Source: Treponema_B putidum (GTDB lineage Bacteria > Spirochaetota > Spirochaetia > Treponematales > Treponemataceae). Taken from it: DNA of 64,000 bases. A model generated the notes under the pieces. That model had not been told where the DNA came from. It did no database searches and saw only the letters and a program-made list of their open reading frames with translations. Position 1 is the stretch's first letter; every line of letters begins with the position of its first letter. Positions 44,081 through 52,418 of the stretch are shown piece after piece. The stretch lies in NCBI RefSeq assembly GCF_007830595.1, contig NZ_VLLD01000002.1; one strand, 5' to 3'. The position numbers were made by a program, and so were the translations under genes.

Positions 44081-45142
44081 TTAATTTCCTAAAACGGTTT
44101 TTTCTATCTGCCGCAGCTGAGAGCGGTAGAGCCCCGCAATATTTGAGCCGTAGTCTGCAAGGAGCTGAATGATGTTTCGGGGTGTTTCATCGGTATCGGT
44201 TCCGTTTATCCTGTCTCCTGCATCGCCGAGGCCCGGCATGATATAGGCTGAAGCATTTAGGGCAGGGTCCATCCAAAGGGTGTAAAGTGTGCAGTTATCC
44301 AAGGCACGCACAATGCGTAAGGCTCCCTTCAAGGCAGAAATTACATGGAAACAGCTTATCGATTTCGGCTTTACGCCCAGTTTTTTTAGGTGTTTTACAA
44401 CGGTTACGAGGCTTCCTCCGGTCGCATTCATCGGGTCGGCAAAGATAAGGTCCTTTCCGTCCAAATCTTTTAGATTAAAATAAGACTTATCCAAATCAAG
44501 GATGTATTGCATATCGTCTTCCTTGCGGGAATCATCTCTTTTAATCTTAAAGAGGGCAAAGGGTGTTACATAGCCGTGTGAAGAATACTCTTCAATTTCT
44601 TTTGAAAGAATCATAGATGGGAGGAGGGCTCCTCTCAACATAACACACATAACGGTATTTTCAATTTTATGATCAATGTCGGTTATCTTGTGAACCGCAT
44701 AGTTTTGAACAGGAACCTTTACCGGAGTTTTTACTACAAGATAGTTTTTCTTGTCTTTTTGGTGCCCCTTATAAGCAAGTTTAAAAAGCATTTCAAAAGA
44801 ACGCTGTGTATAGTATAAAAATTCGCTGTGCTCGGTTTTTATGGAGCGGAGTTTTGCAATAACCCTTGAAGCCTCAGCATGATTTTCATGTTCAGTATCA
44901 AAAGAAAAAACTTTAAGTTGAGGTATTTCTTTGCATATATTCTGCATAAGATGCCCCATCTCGGTATAAAGCCTTATAATCTCATCTTTGGCCTTTTTCT
45001 TTTTTTCGCCGTTTTCCTTTTCTAAAACAGTAAAATTTTCAATAGCTTCCTGATAAAGAACATTCATTTCGTTAAGATGCCTTAGATCGTCTTCAGTTAA
45101 ATACCCGTCAAGAGCTTCCGCCCCCATAATTACCTTACCCAT
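44081..45142 (-). CDS. upp: Uracil phosphoribosyltransferase with long N-terminal extension
   Basis: A 353-residue protein. The C-terminal ~210 residues are UPRTase: VMLRGALLPSMI near 192, the PRPP loop FADPMNATGGSL near 257 and GLGDAGDRINGTD near 318. Ordinary Upp is ~208 residues; here ~140 helical residues precede it with no motif I recognise (LYTEMGHLMQNICKEIPQLK, RVIAKLRSIKTEHSEFLYY). ATG 45142 lies 5 nt after GGGAG. A longer frame to 45313 runs through the structured leader and is not coding. It salvages uracil to UMP. Some Treponema and protist-type enzymes may share the extension; not checked. Confidence 0.9.
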   Translation of the reverse strand: MGKVIMGAEALDGYLTEDDLRHLNEMNVLYQEAIENFTVLEKENGEKKKKAKDEIIRLYTEMGHLMQNICKEIPQLKVFSFDTEHENHAEASRVIAKLRSIKTEHSEFLYYTQRSFEMLFKLAYKGHQKDKKNYLVVKTPVKVPVQNYAVHKITDIDHKIENTVMCVMLRGALLPSMILSKEIEEYSSHGYVTPFALFKIKRDDSRKEDDMQYILDLDKSYFNLKDLDGKDLIFADPMNATGGSLVTVVKHLKKLGVKPKSISCFHVISALKGALRIVRALDNCTLYTLWMDPALNASAYIMPGLGDAGDRINGTDTDETPRNIIQLLADYGSNIAGLYRSQLRQIEKTVLGN

Positions 45143-45154
45143 ATCGGCTCCCAT

Positions 45155-45311
45155 AAAAACTTTTTGCAGCAAATAGCAATTTGCGAAAAAAGTTTTTTTC
45201 ATGCTTTTGCAACGAAGTGAAAAAGCATATATAATATTGCGATGTTTTGTACTTAATGTACAAAACTCGACAGATAAACAGGGAGGCTGAATTTCTGCCG
45301 AACTGTTTATC
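45155..45311 (-). promoter_or_regulatory. Four-hairpin leader element, copy 3 (before upp)
   Basis: Read on the minus strand: hairpin 1 GATAAACAG/CTGTTTATC from 45311, enclosing TTCGGCAG-AAATT-CAGCCTC; hairpin 2 CGAGTTTTGTAC/GTACAAAACATCG, changed on both sides relative to copies 1 and 2; hairpin 3 ATGCTTTT/AAAAGCAT; hairpin 4 AAAAACTTTTT/AAAAAGTTTTT (ends 45155) with inner stem CAAAT-TGCT-ATTTG. The upp ATG is 12 nt further on, as in copies 2 and 4. Confidence 0.75.
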
Positions 45312-45373
45312 ACATCTCCTAATTTAAAATCAGAGAAGTATAAAAGAAAATCGGTAAAAATTCAAGTAGTTCG

Positions 45374-45433
45374 CTAAAAATCGGACATCCGTGTCCGATT
45401 TTTAGTTTAGAGTTTGCGGCAAGCGCAAACTCT
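45374..45433 (-). terminator. Two strong adjacent hairpins upstream of upp leader
   Basis: CTAAAAATCGGACA/TGTCCGATTTTTAG (45374-45405, 14-bp arms, loop TCCG) and AGAGTTTGCG/CGCAAACTCT (45409-45433, loop GCAAG). On the minus strand they follow the 80-aa gene and end with a T-run, so the first is a likely terminator. The second resembles hairpin 2 of leader copy 4. Confidence 0.6.
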
Positions 45434-45451
45434 CGGAGTAGCGGGGTAAGA

Positions 45452-45694
45452 TTACTTATTATTTTTTAGTATATATTTATATAGTGCTTTTTTTATATCT
45501 ATTGCTACATTTTTTCTTGCGGGAGTATGCAATGGGATAACACGGATTGGCCTTTCTTTAAAAGTATAATAATAGATATTTATTTTTTTACCTTGCTCTT
45601 CATGAGTTTCCGGTTTATTGTTTTTATCTTGTTTTAAAATGGCATCGTCAGTTTCTACTTTACTATTTGAAGCAGAATTGTTTTTGTTTGTCAT
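45452..45694 (-). CDS. Possible small protein, 80 aa
   Basis: Unrecognised. An Asn/Lys/Asp-rich N-terminal half and a basic C-terminal half (RPIRVIPLHTPARKNVAIDI). It follows the GH114-like gene by 31 nt on the same strand, is followed by a terminator-like hairpin, and has only a weak AAGAAA site. It may be a real downstream gene or chance. Confidence 0.4.
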   Translation of the reverse strand: MTNKNNSASNSKVETDDAILKQDKNNKPETHEEQGKKINIYYYTFKERPIRVIPLHTPARKNVAIDIKKALYKYILKNNK

Positions 45695-45725
45695 AAAATT
45701 TTTCTTAAAATATAATTTTTCCGCG

Positions 45726-46547
45726 TTAAAAAAGTTTATCGAGTTGTAATGAATGGGATATGTAATAGGTAAATCCCTTTTTTTTACAATACGCCTTTAT
45801 CTCTTTTTCAACTTTTTTTGCGGCACCGTATTCAAGTAAATAGACTGTAAATCCGTAGGTTTTACATTGATCCAAATAGGCAAAAAAATACTCTCTGTCT
45901 TCTATAGGTTTTACTCCAAATGTGTTGTCCTTAAAATTTATTTCGGTAAAGACGCTTTCTTGATTTATTCCTGTTACGATTCCTTTAAGAGCATTTTGCT
46001 TCATTGCTTGACTTATAAAAGTATCTCCGCCGTTGATTATAATAGGTTTATTTTCTTTATGTATTTCATGTAAAAGGGTTATAAGTCCCTGATATATTTC
46101 GGGCCTTTGATAATGATAATAAACATCGGCATTATCAAGAAAAAAACCGTCTATGCCTTTTTGAGATAAAAGCTGAGCTTTCTCCTTTATTCTTTTTTGC
46201 CATCTTTTGTCCGCAACATTTATCCATTTTTCTTCATCCCAATTTTCATAGTCGCCTAAAGCTAGATCTTTAAATGCTTCATAATCATTTCGGAATGTTT
46301 CGATAGAGCCGATGTTTAAATAAGAAAATATATTAACATTCCCATTTTTGTGAAGCTGTGCTATATCTTCTTTAGAAAAAAATTCAGCATCAATTACCAG
46401 TGTTTTTATTCCTTTAAGATTTACCGCTTTGTCGGGAGCCATACCTATCAGTACTTTGTACTCTTTGTTGTTTTCCGCCGCCATGCCTTTTATTACAATA
46501 ACCGAAAAAAAAATAAAGACCATGTAAAAATATTTTATGTTTTTCAT
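45726..46547 (-). CDS. Exported GH114-like (TM1410-type) glycosidase
   Basis: A 273-residue protein with a signal peptide (residues 1-23, ending GMAA). FSYLNIGSIETFRNDY near 92, GIDGFFLDNADVYYHY near 149 and YFFAYLDQCKTYGFTVYLLEYG near 223 match the GH114 / endo-alpha-1,4-polygalactosaminidase-like TIM-barrel family. Substrate in this organism is unknown; an exopolysaccharide is plausible. AAGGA lies before the start. Confidence 0.85.
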   Translation of the reverse strand: MKNIKYFYMVFIFFSVIVIKGMAAENNKEYKVLIGMAPDKAVNLKGIKTLVIDAEFFSKEDIAQLHKNGNVNIFSYLNIGSIETFRNDYEAFKDLALGDYENWDEEKWINVADKRWQKRIKEKAQLLSQKGIDGFFLDNADVYYHYQRPEIYQGLITLLHEIHKENKPIIINGGDTFISQAMKQNALKGIVTGINQESVFTEINFKDNTFGVKPIEDREYFFAYLDQCKTYGFTVYLLEYGAAKKVEKEIKAYCKKKGFTYYISHSLQLDKLF

Positions 46548-46588
46548 AAACGGATCCTTGTTAAAATCAGAATACGGGATTATACCTA

Positions 46589-47308
46589 TTATTTACTTGC
46601 TGTGTATACTACGGCATAATCTTCTGCACGGCTTTCCGTAAAGGTATAATCCGAATAGGCTGAAACGGATTTGAATCCTGCCTGCTTAAATAAGGCTAAA
46701 AGCATTTGCTTCTTCAGAGGATGTAATACCGTAAAATCCGAACCGACGGTACTGCGCTGCTTATCGGTAAATTCTATAGTAAATCTGATATTCCCGTCAG
46801 GTAAAAAATCATAGTTCCGCTTAAAAATAAAATCTTTTGTTTCTTTATCTTTAAAATCCATTTTTTTCTCGGTAAGGATGCGGTCATAATTGAGTACTTC
46901 AACAATAAAGATGCCGTGCTCCTCTAATGAGCGATACACGGAACTAAAAAAACGGCGGAGAATATCTTCATCACGCAAATGCGGAAGCGTATTACCGAAA
47001 CACAACACACCCTTAAATTTACCGAACTGCATAATATCGGCGATATCTGCATGATAGAACATAAGTTCACCTGTTTTGCGGATACACGAAGCTTTCTTTT
47101 CTGCAATTCCAATCATCTTTGCATTTAAGTCAAGTCCGCATATATTATATCCCTTTTGATATAAACCCATTGCAAGTTCACCGGTTGCACAGCCTGCATC
47201 GCACAATCTGCCGGGTAAAGGACAAAGATGCCTGATAAAATCAATTTTTTCCGCTTCAATCGGAAAAAGTTCGCTGTAATGTTCTGCAATTAAATCGTAT
47301 ACATTCAT
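46589..47308 (-). CDS. SAM-dependent methyltransferase (class I)
   Basis: A 239-residue protein. LCDAGCATGELAMGLYQKG near 38 is motif I, NICGLDLNAKMIGIAEKKA near 56 motif II and FKGVLCFGNTLPHLRDEDIL near 98 motif IV. Substrate unknown. Divergent from the TetR gene at 47470, with a promoter whose -35 box overlaps a copy of the presumed operator half-site, so it is probably controlled by that regulator. Confidence 0.87.
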   Translation of the reverse strand: MNVYDLIAEHYSELFPIEAEKIDFIRHLCPLPGRLCDAGCATGELAMGLYQKGYNICGLDLNAKMIGIAEKKASCIRKTGELMFYHADIADIMQFGKFKGVLCFGNTLPHLRDEDILRRFFSSVYRSLEEHGIFIVEVLNYDRILTEKKMDFKDKETKDFIFKRNYDFLPDGNIRFTIEFTDKQRSTVGSDFTVLHPLKKQMLLALFKQAGFKSVSAYSDYTFTESRAEDYAVVYTASK

Positions 47309-47366
47309 AGTTTTCCTTATAAGGCCTCAGCTTTGGTAATAGTTTTTTTGTAAAATATATAAGCTT

Positions 47367-47395
47367 AGTATACGGTTAAGTGCTATGGTTATCAA
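47367..47395 (-). promoter_or_regulatory. Promoter of the methyltransferase gene
   Basis: On the minus strand TTGATA (47390-47395), 17-nt spacer, TATACT (47367-47372). The plus-strand GGTTATCA at 47387-47394 matches the right half of the operator at 47442-47458. Confidence 0.65.
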
Positions 47396-47414
47396 GCGGT
47401 AAAAATTTTTCCTA

Positions 47415-47442
47415 TTGACAAAGTTTTTTCTTTAAATATACT
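47415..47442 (+). promoter_or_regulatory. Promoter of the TetR-family gene
   Basis: TTGACA (47415-47420), 16-nt spacer, TATACT (47437-47442), directly abutting the palindrome 47442-47458. Confidence 0.7.
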
Positions 47443-47458
47443 GGTAACATAGTTATCA
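47442..47458. promoter_or_regulatory. Palindromic operator, likely for the TetR regulator
   Basis: TGGTAAC-ATA-GTTATCA: 7-bp arms with one mismatch, just downstream of the -10 box. A half-site GGTTATCA recurs at 47387-47394 over the divergent -35 box. Confidence 0.6.
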
Positions 47459-47469
47459 AGGCGGAAAAT

Positions 47470-48105
47470 ATGAATACCGGAACTTACGCACAAACACACG
47501 AAACGATTCTCAAAAACGGTAAAGAACTTTTTTTGAAAGAAGGCTTTGAGCGTGCCAATTTGCGTGAAATATGCAGGCTTTCAGGCGTTACCACAGGCGG
47601 ATTTTACCGGCACTTTAAGGATAAGGCCGACCTTTTTTCCGCATTGGTGGAACCTGCAATTCAGGGATTGCAAGCACAGTATTCCGCCTCCGAAAAACTA
47701 TGTTTTACTGTGCTTGAAAACAGCGGTATCGATAAAATATGGAAAGTCTCGGCAGAAGCTCTTGAAGATTTTGTCTCTTATATTTTTGATCATCTTGAAG
47801 CCTTTAAGCTGATTCTCTGCTGCGCCTCAGGTACAAAATATGCCGAATTTACCGATTGGATGGTAGAGCGGGAAATTAAGGATATGTATAAAACCTGCGA
47901 ACTGCTTGGAAAAAAAGGCATTACCGTCCGCCGTCTTCCGCCGAAAGAACTGCACATGCTGACCCATGCATATTTTTCATGCATCTTTGAAACCGTACTG
48001 CATAATTTCAAAAAAAAAGATGCTTTAAACTCAATGAAAACCCTTGCCGATTTTTTTTCCGCCGGCTGGAGGAAGGTTTTTGGATTGCAAGATGGGGAGA
48101 AATAG
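47470..48105 (+). CDS. TetR-family transcriptional regulator
   Basis: A 211-residue repressor-type protein. Residues ~8-54 are the TetR helix-turn-helix (ILKNGKELFLKEGFERANLREI, CRLSGVTTGGFYRHFKDKADLFSALV). The C-terminal ligand domain is not recognised. Starts 12 nt after the palindrome, so autoregulation is likely. Besides the divergent methyltransferase, the MATE exporter at 50997 may once have been adjacent, before the helicase gene between them. Confidence 0.92.
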   Translation: MNTGTYAQTHETILKNGKELFLKEGFERANLREICRLSGVTTGGFYRHFKDKADLFSALVEPAIQGLQAQYSASEKLCFTVLENSGIDKIWKVSAEALEDFVSYIFDHLEAFKLILCCASGTKYAEFTDWMVEREIKDMYKTCELLGKKGITVRRLPPKELHMLTHAYFSCIFETVLHNFKKKDALNSMKTLADFFSAGWRKVFGLQDGEK

Positions 48106-48133
48106 AGGGTAAACAGGGTAGAGGAGAGATAAT

Positions 48134-50671
48134 GTGATAGATTTTAAGAAAAAAATTGCTTCAAAAAGCAAATCGAAAGTTATTAATCCTATTGATTTAT
48201 ATAATACGCTTGATAGAAAAAGTATTGCAGGTCCTTTGAGACCTGCTCAAGAATACACTTTAAATGAGTGGTTTAACAACAGAATAAATGAGAGAGATCT
48301 TATTGTAAAACTACATACTGGAGAAGGAAAAACACTTATAGGTTTACTTATGCTTCAATCAGTTATTAATCTTGGTGAGGGTCCGTGTATATATGTGTGT
48401 CCTAATCTTTATTTAGTTCATCAGGTTTGTAATGAAGCTTTGAAATTTGGCATTCCGTATTGTGTAGTTGATGAGAATAATAATATACCAAATGACTTTC
48501 ACTCATGCGAAAAAATACTAATTATACATGCTCATAAGATATTCAATGGGAAGTCAATTTTTGGTATAGGTAATAATTGCGTGAAAGCTAGTACAGTTGT
48601 TTTGGATGATTCTCATGCGTGCATAGATGTTTTAAAAGATGCATTTACAGTAACTGTTAGCAGAAACTCAAATGAAGCTTTATATAATAAAATATTAACT
48701 TTATTTTCGGAAGATTTAATAGAACAAGGCGAAGGAAGTTATTTAGATATTAAAACTGGGGAGTATGAAACCTTTATGATGGTTCCTTATTGGTCTTGGA
48801 ACAATAAAAAAACTGAAATCCTGACTATTCTTTCTGAATCTACCTCTATGGATGAAATTAAGTTTGTGTGGCCTCTGATGAAAGATAGAATAATAGAGTA
48901 TTCTTGCTTTATTTCAGGAAATAAAATTGAAATATCTCCCTACAACATTAATGTAACCCAATTTGGAACTTTTTCGAGAGCTCACAGACGAATTTTAATG
49001 TCTGCTACAACTCAAGAAGATATTTTTTTTGTTAAGGGTCTGAATTTTTCAGTTGAAGCTGTTGTTAATCCAATCAAATATCCTAAGTTAAGATGGTCTG
49101 GTGAAAAGATGCTATTGATGCCATCATCAATTGATGAAAATTGCGATAGAGATTTGGTTGCAACTAAATTTGCATCTGTCAAGCAAGAGGAATTTGGCAT
49201 TGTTATTATAGTTCCTAATACGAAAAGAGCTAATTACTACAATGCTTTGGGAGCAAAGTTTCCCAAAGATAATCAAGAATTATTTTCTGTAATAGATGAC
49301 TTGAGAAAAGGAAATTTTCACGATACAATTGTAATAAATAATAGATACGATGGAATTGATTTACCTGATGAAAGTTGTAGGATTTTAATTATGGATTCAA
49401 TGCCGTACTTAAACAATTATGCGGATAGATATGAAGAAAAATGCTGTCCTAACAGTGAAATTATAAATAAAAAAATTGCTCAGAAAATTGAACAAGGGAT
49501 AGGGAGAGCTGTTCGTGGTGAAAAAGATTATTGTGCAATCCTCATTATAGGATCAGATATAGAAAAGTTTATGAGAGGAGCTCTGACAAAAAAGTATTTT
49601 TCTAATCAAACTCAAAAACAAATAGAAATTGGTTTTGAAGTCGCAAAAATGGCTAAAGAAGAAGTACAAGAAAACGATTCTCCGATGAAGCAAATTATTT
49701 CGCTAATAGAACAAATGATTAAAAGAGATGATGGATGGAAGGAATATTATGCTACTGAAATGAATGAAATTAGTGAAGAAGACATAGAAAATACAATTTA
49801 TGAAAGGTATGAGAAAGAAAATGAATTGGAACGGTTGTTTTCTCAAGCAGAATACGAAAAAGCAGTAAATGAAACTCAAAGATTTATAGATAAATATATC
49901 AAAGATGATTTAGAAAAAGGTTGGTATTTAGAACAAATGGCAAGGTATGCCTATATGTTCTCTAAAGAAAAATCTGCTTTATTTCAAAAAGAAGCATTTA
50001 AATTGAACACTCAATTATTAAAGCCGGACAATGGTATTGTATACTCAAAAATTTCTTTTCTAAATGAGAACAGAATTAATAGATTTAAAAAATATATCAG
50101 TAAATATAGTGATTTTAAAGAGTTAAATTTGCATATGAATGAAGCAATAGAAAAATTCTCTTTTGGAATGCCAGCTGAAAAGTTTGAGTCATCTTTACAA
50201 GATTTAGGGGAAATGTTAGGTTATGTTAGCCAGCGCCCAGATCAAGAAATTCGAAAGGGTCCAGACAACTTATGGTGTGTATCCAATAAGAAATATGTCA
50301 TTTTTGAATGTAAAAGTGAGGTTGAAGAACATAGAAATGCTATAAAAAAATCGGAAGCGGGGCAATTTAATAATCATTGTGGATGGTTTAAAGAAGAATA
50401 TGGGGAATATGTTGATGTTTTGCGTATAATGATAATTCCAACGAAAAAATTATCTCATGATGCGAATTTTAATGAGAAAGTTTTTGTAATGAGAAAGAAT
50501 GGAGTAAAGAAATTTAAAGACAATATAAAAGCATTCCTTAAAGAAATTCAAAAGTATGAGTTAGATTCTTTATCCGATGAAAAAATACAAGAATATTTCA
50601 ATTTATATAAACTTAATATAGAAAACTTCCCTGAGCATTATATTGAAGAAATACATCATTTAAGTAAATAA
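48134..50671 (+). CDS. SF2 helicase fused to a PD-(D/E)XK-type nuclease domain
   Basis: An 845-residue protein. Walker A HTGEGKT at residues 61-67, DDSH box at 158-161 in place of DEAD, RRILMSATTQ near 284 (motif III) and IEQGIGRAVRGEKDYC near 455 (motif VI) define an SF2 motor. Near 710-727 GPDNLWCV...VIFECKSE gives a D...ECK pattern as in restriction-type nucleases. GTG 48134 is the start, with GAGGAG upstream; the overlapping ATG stops at once. AT-richer than flanking TetR and MATE genes, so probably acquired. Resembles single-gene nuclease-helicase defence proteins; which family is not determined. Confidence 0.78.
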   Translation: MIDFKKKIASKSKSKVINPIDLYNTLDRKSIAGPLRPAQEYTLNEWFNNRINERDLIVKLHTGEGKTLIGLLMLQSVINLGEGPCIYVCPNLYLVHQVCNEALKFGIPYCVVDENNNIPNDFHSCEKILIIHAHKIFNGKSIFGIGNNCVKASTVVLDDSHACIDVLKDAFTVTVSRNSNEALYNKILTLFSEDLIEQGEGSYLDIKTGEYETFMMVPYWSWNNKKTEILTILSESTSMDEIKFVWPLMKDRIIEYSCFISGNKIEISPYNINVTQFGTFSRAHRRILMSATTQEDIFFVKGLNFSVEAVVNPIKYPKLRWSGEKMLLMPSSIDENCDRDLVATKFASVKQEEFGIVIIVPNTKRANYYNALGAKFPKDNQELFSVIDDLRKGNFHDTIVINNRYDGIDLPDESCRILIMDSMPYLNNYADRYEEKCCPNSEIINKKIAQKIEQGIGRAVRGEKDYCAILIIGSDIEKFMRGALTKKYFSNQTQKQIEIGFEVAKMAKEEVQENDSPMKQIISLIEQMIKRDDGWKEYYATEMNEISEEDIENTIYERYEKENELERLFSQAEYEKAVNETQRFIDKYIKDDLEKGWYLEQMARYAYMFSKEKSALFQKEAFKLNTQLLKPDNGIVYSKISFLNENRINRFKKYISKYSDFKELNLHMNEAIEKFSFGMPAEKFESSLQDLGEMLGYVSQRPDQEIRKGPDNLWCVSNKKYVIFECKSEVEEHRNAIKKSEAGQFNNHCGWFKEEYGEYVDVLRIMIIPTKKLSHDANFNEKVFVMRKNGVKKFKDNIKAFLKEIQKYELDSLSDEKIQEYFNLYKLNIENFPEHYIEEIHHLSK

Positions 50672-50830
50672 TCTAATTTTTAAGGAAATGGACATCTCTC
50701 CATCTCCTCATTCCAATAAAGTCTCTTCTCAATTAATTTTATATAAAATCCTTTTCACCCCCTTGACTTTTTTCTTATTTTTGATAACAATGTTAGCATA
50801 TAATGTTAGCTAAAGATTTATGGAAGGGAT

Positions 50831-50984
50831 GTTGAAGCTTCAGATGCAAATAGCACCTTCCGCTTCAACTAGAGTTTTGCGGCAAGCGCAAAACTCTCAT
50901 CATTGTATGCCGTTTCTCATTAGCATTGCAAAACGGTGTAAAAATTGTTCCTCGGTTTTTGATAAAACCTTCGTAACAATTTTT
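50831..50984 (+). promoter_or_regulatory. Four-hairpin leader element, divergent copy 4 (before MATE gene)
   Basis: Hairpin 1 GTTGAAGC/GCTTCAAC (50831-50869) enclosing TTC...TGC-AAATA-GCA...CTTC. Hairpin 2 AGAGTTTTGCG/CGCAAAACTCT (50871-50897). Hairpin 3 between ATGCCGTTT (50907) and AAACGGTGT (to 50939). Hairpin 4 AAAAATTGTT/AACAATTTTT (50940-50984) with inner stem GGTTTT-TGAT-AAAACC. Stem sequences differ from copies 1-3 on both sides while AAAT, TCG, TGAT loop and the 12-nt spacing to the ATG are kept. A TATAAT at 50799-50804 lies upstream. Confidence 0.68.
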
Positions 50985-50996
50985 AGGAGAATTACA

Positions 50997-52328
50997 ATGA
51001 ACCAAGATATGAAAACACAATTATTAACAAAAAGTCCGAGGGAGCTGCTTTTTAAGCTGGCAATTCCCGGGATAATCGGAATGGTGGTTATCGGGTTGTA
51101 CCCGTTTATGGACGGGATATTTGCAGGAAGAATTATCGGCGATTATGCAATGTCCGCAATCAGCATCTCCATGTCGCTGACGCTGATAAACGGAGCGGTG
51201 TCGGCGTTGCTCGGTGTCGGAAGTGCTTCAATTCTGTCGCGGGCAATCGGTAAGGGCGATACGGAAACGGTAGATAAAATCTTCGGCAATGTGTGTTATT
51301 GGGTATTGCTTTTTTCGGCATTGATTACGGCAGCAGGTGTGCTTTCAGCTCCGTACTTTTTAGAAATGGTGGGAGCAAAAGGAGCAATTAAAAATTTAGG
51401 TGTGCGGTATTTGCGGATTGTATTTTTAGGTTCGGTATTTGTAAACTTTGCTCAAGCCGGAAATATGACCATGAGAGGCGAGGGTGCTCTAAAACAATCC
51501 ATGTCCATTATGGGAGCGGGGGCATTACTCAATATCGTGCTGGATCCGATTTTTATGCTCTTGATGGGAGAGTACGCAATTGAGGGAGCGGCTATTGCTA
51601 CGGTACTGTCGCAAATGGTTCAGGCGGTTTTAACTCTGCGGTATTTTGCAAAAAAAAGTCCCTTTGTCAAAATACATAAAATTAAAAAGTATAAAGAAAT
51701 TTACCGTGAAATGTTCGGCATCGGAAGCTCGGCTATGCTCATGCAGCTTTTGTTTGCAGTGCAGCAAACGGTTTTGTTCAAGCAGGCGTTTACCTTCGGC
51801 GACGATAACTGGGGGATTTTAATGTCTGCCACAATACGGCTATACATGTTTTCGTTTATTCCGCTGTGGGGTATGAGTCAGGGCTTACAGCCGGTTATCG
51901 GTGCAAACTACGGAGCCAAGCAATACGGAAGAGTGCGGGAAACGATGAAACTTTTTATGTACGGGGCAACGCTTCTTGCAGCTCTCTCGTGGGTTCCGGC
52001 AATGCTTTTTTCCGAAAGCCTTTTATCAATCTTCAATGTACGCCCGGAAATCATTGCAGCAGGTCTTATCAATTTCAAACTGTTTTATTCTACATTTATT
52101 TTATACGGAATTATGATTATGACGCTTACCTTTTTCCAATCTATCGGAGACGCCAAAAAAGCCGGAATGATTGTTCTCTTGCGTCAGCTCATCCTCTTTG
52201 TTCCAGCCATGCTGATTTTGCCGCACTTGTTCGGAAACCTCGCCGTATGGTGGGCGGAACCTGCCGTTGATTTTACAATGATACTCATCGGCTTTATCAT
52301 GCAGCAGAGGGTGTTGAGGAGGTTGTGA
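50997..52328 (+). CDS. MATE-family efflux transporter
   Basis: A 443-residue membrane protein with about 12 helices. PRELLFKLAIPGIIGMVVIGLYPFMDGIF at the start, SALLGVGSASILSRAIGKGD near 75 and QGLQPVIGANYGAKQY near 290 are MATE (NorM/DinF-type) features. ATG 50997 with AGGAGA upstream is chosen; an in-frame ATG at 50820 would translate the leader element and lacks a site. Exports organic cations or drugs in exchange for Na or H, substrate unknown. Confidence 0.92.
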   Translation: MNQDMKTQLLTKSPRELLFKLAIPGIIGMVVIGLYPFMDGIFAGRIIGDYAMSAISISMSLTLINGAVSALLGVGSASILSRAIGKGDTETVDKIFGNVCYWVLLFSALITAAGVLSAPYFLEMVGAKGAIKNLGVRYLRIVFLGSVFVNFAQAGNMTMRGEGALKQSMSIMGAGALLNIVLDPIFMLLMGEYAIEGAAIATVLSQMVQAVLTLRYFAKKSPFVKIHKIKKYKEIYREMFGIGSSAMLMQLLFAVQQTVLFKQAFTFGDDNWGILMSATIRLYMFSFIPLWGMSQGLQPVIGANYGAKQYGRVRETMKLFMYGATLLAALSWVPAMLFSESLLSIFNVRPEIIAAGLINFKLFYSTFILYGIMIMTLTFFQSIGDAKKAGMIVLLRQLILFVPAMLILPHLFGNLAVWWAEPAVDFTMILIGFIMQQRVLRRL

Positions 52329-52380
52329 GAAAAATGTTCCAAAGCTTTTATATTTTTCCGAGTAAATTTAGTTTAAATAG

Positions 52381-52409
52381 TTGAAAAAATCCGGAATAAT
52401 AAGTATAAT
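52381..52409 (+). promoter_or_regulatory. Promoter for leaderless Nudix mRNA
   Basis: TTGAAA (52381-52386), 17-nt spacer, TATAAT (52404-52409). The ATG follows after 9 nt without a Shine-Dalgarno. Confidence 0.65.
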
Positions 52410-52418
52410 CAAAATTAT

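Noticed and set aside
45143..45313. In-frame extension of upp to an upstream start at 45313
   Set aside because: It runs through the conserved four-hairpin leader, and GGGAG is placed correctly for ATG 45142; the extra residues are not protein-like.
50820..50996. In-frame extension of the MATE gene to ATG 50820
   Set aside because: The extension is the leader element and lacks a ribosome binding site; AGGAGA serves ATG 50997, which gives the normal MATE start.
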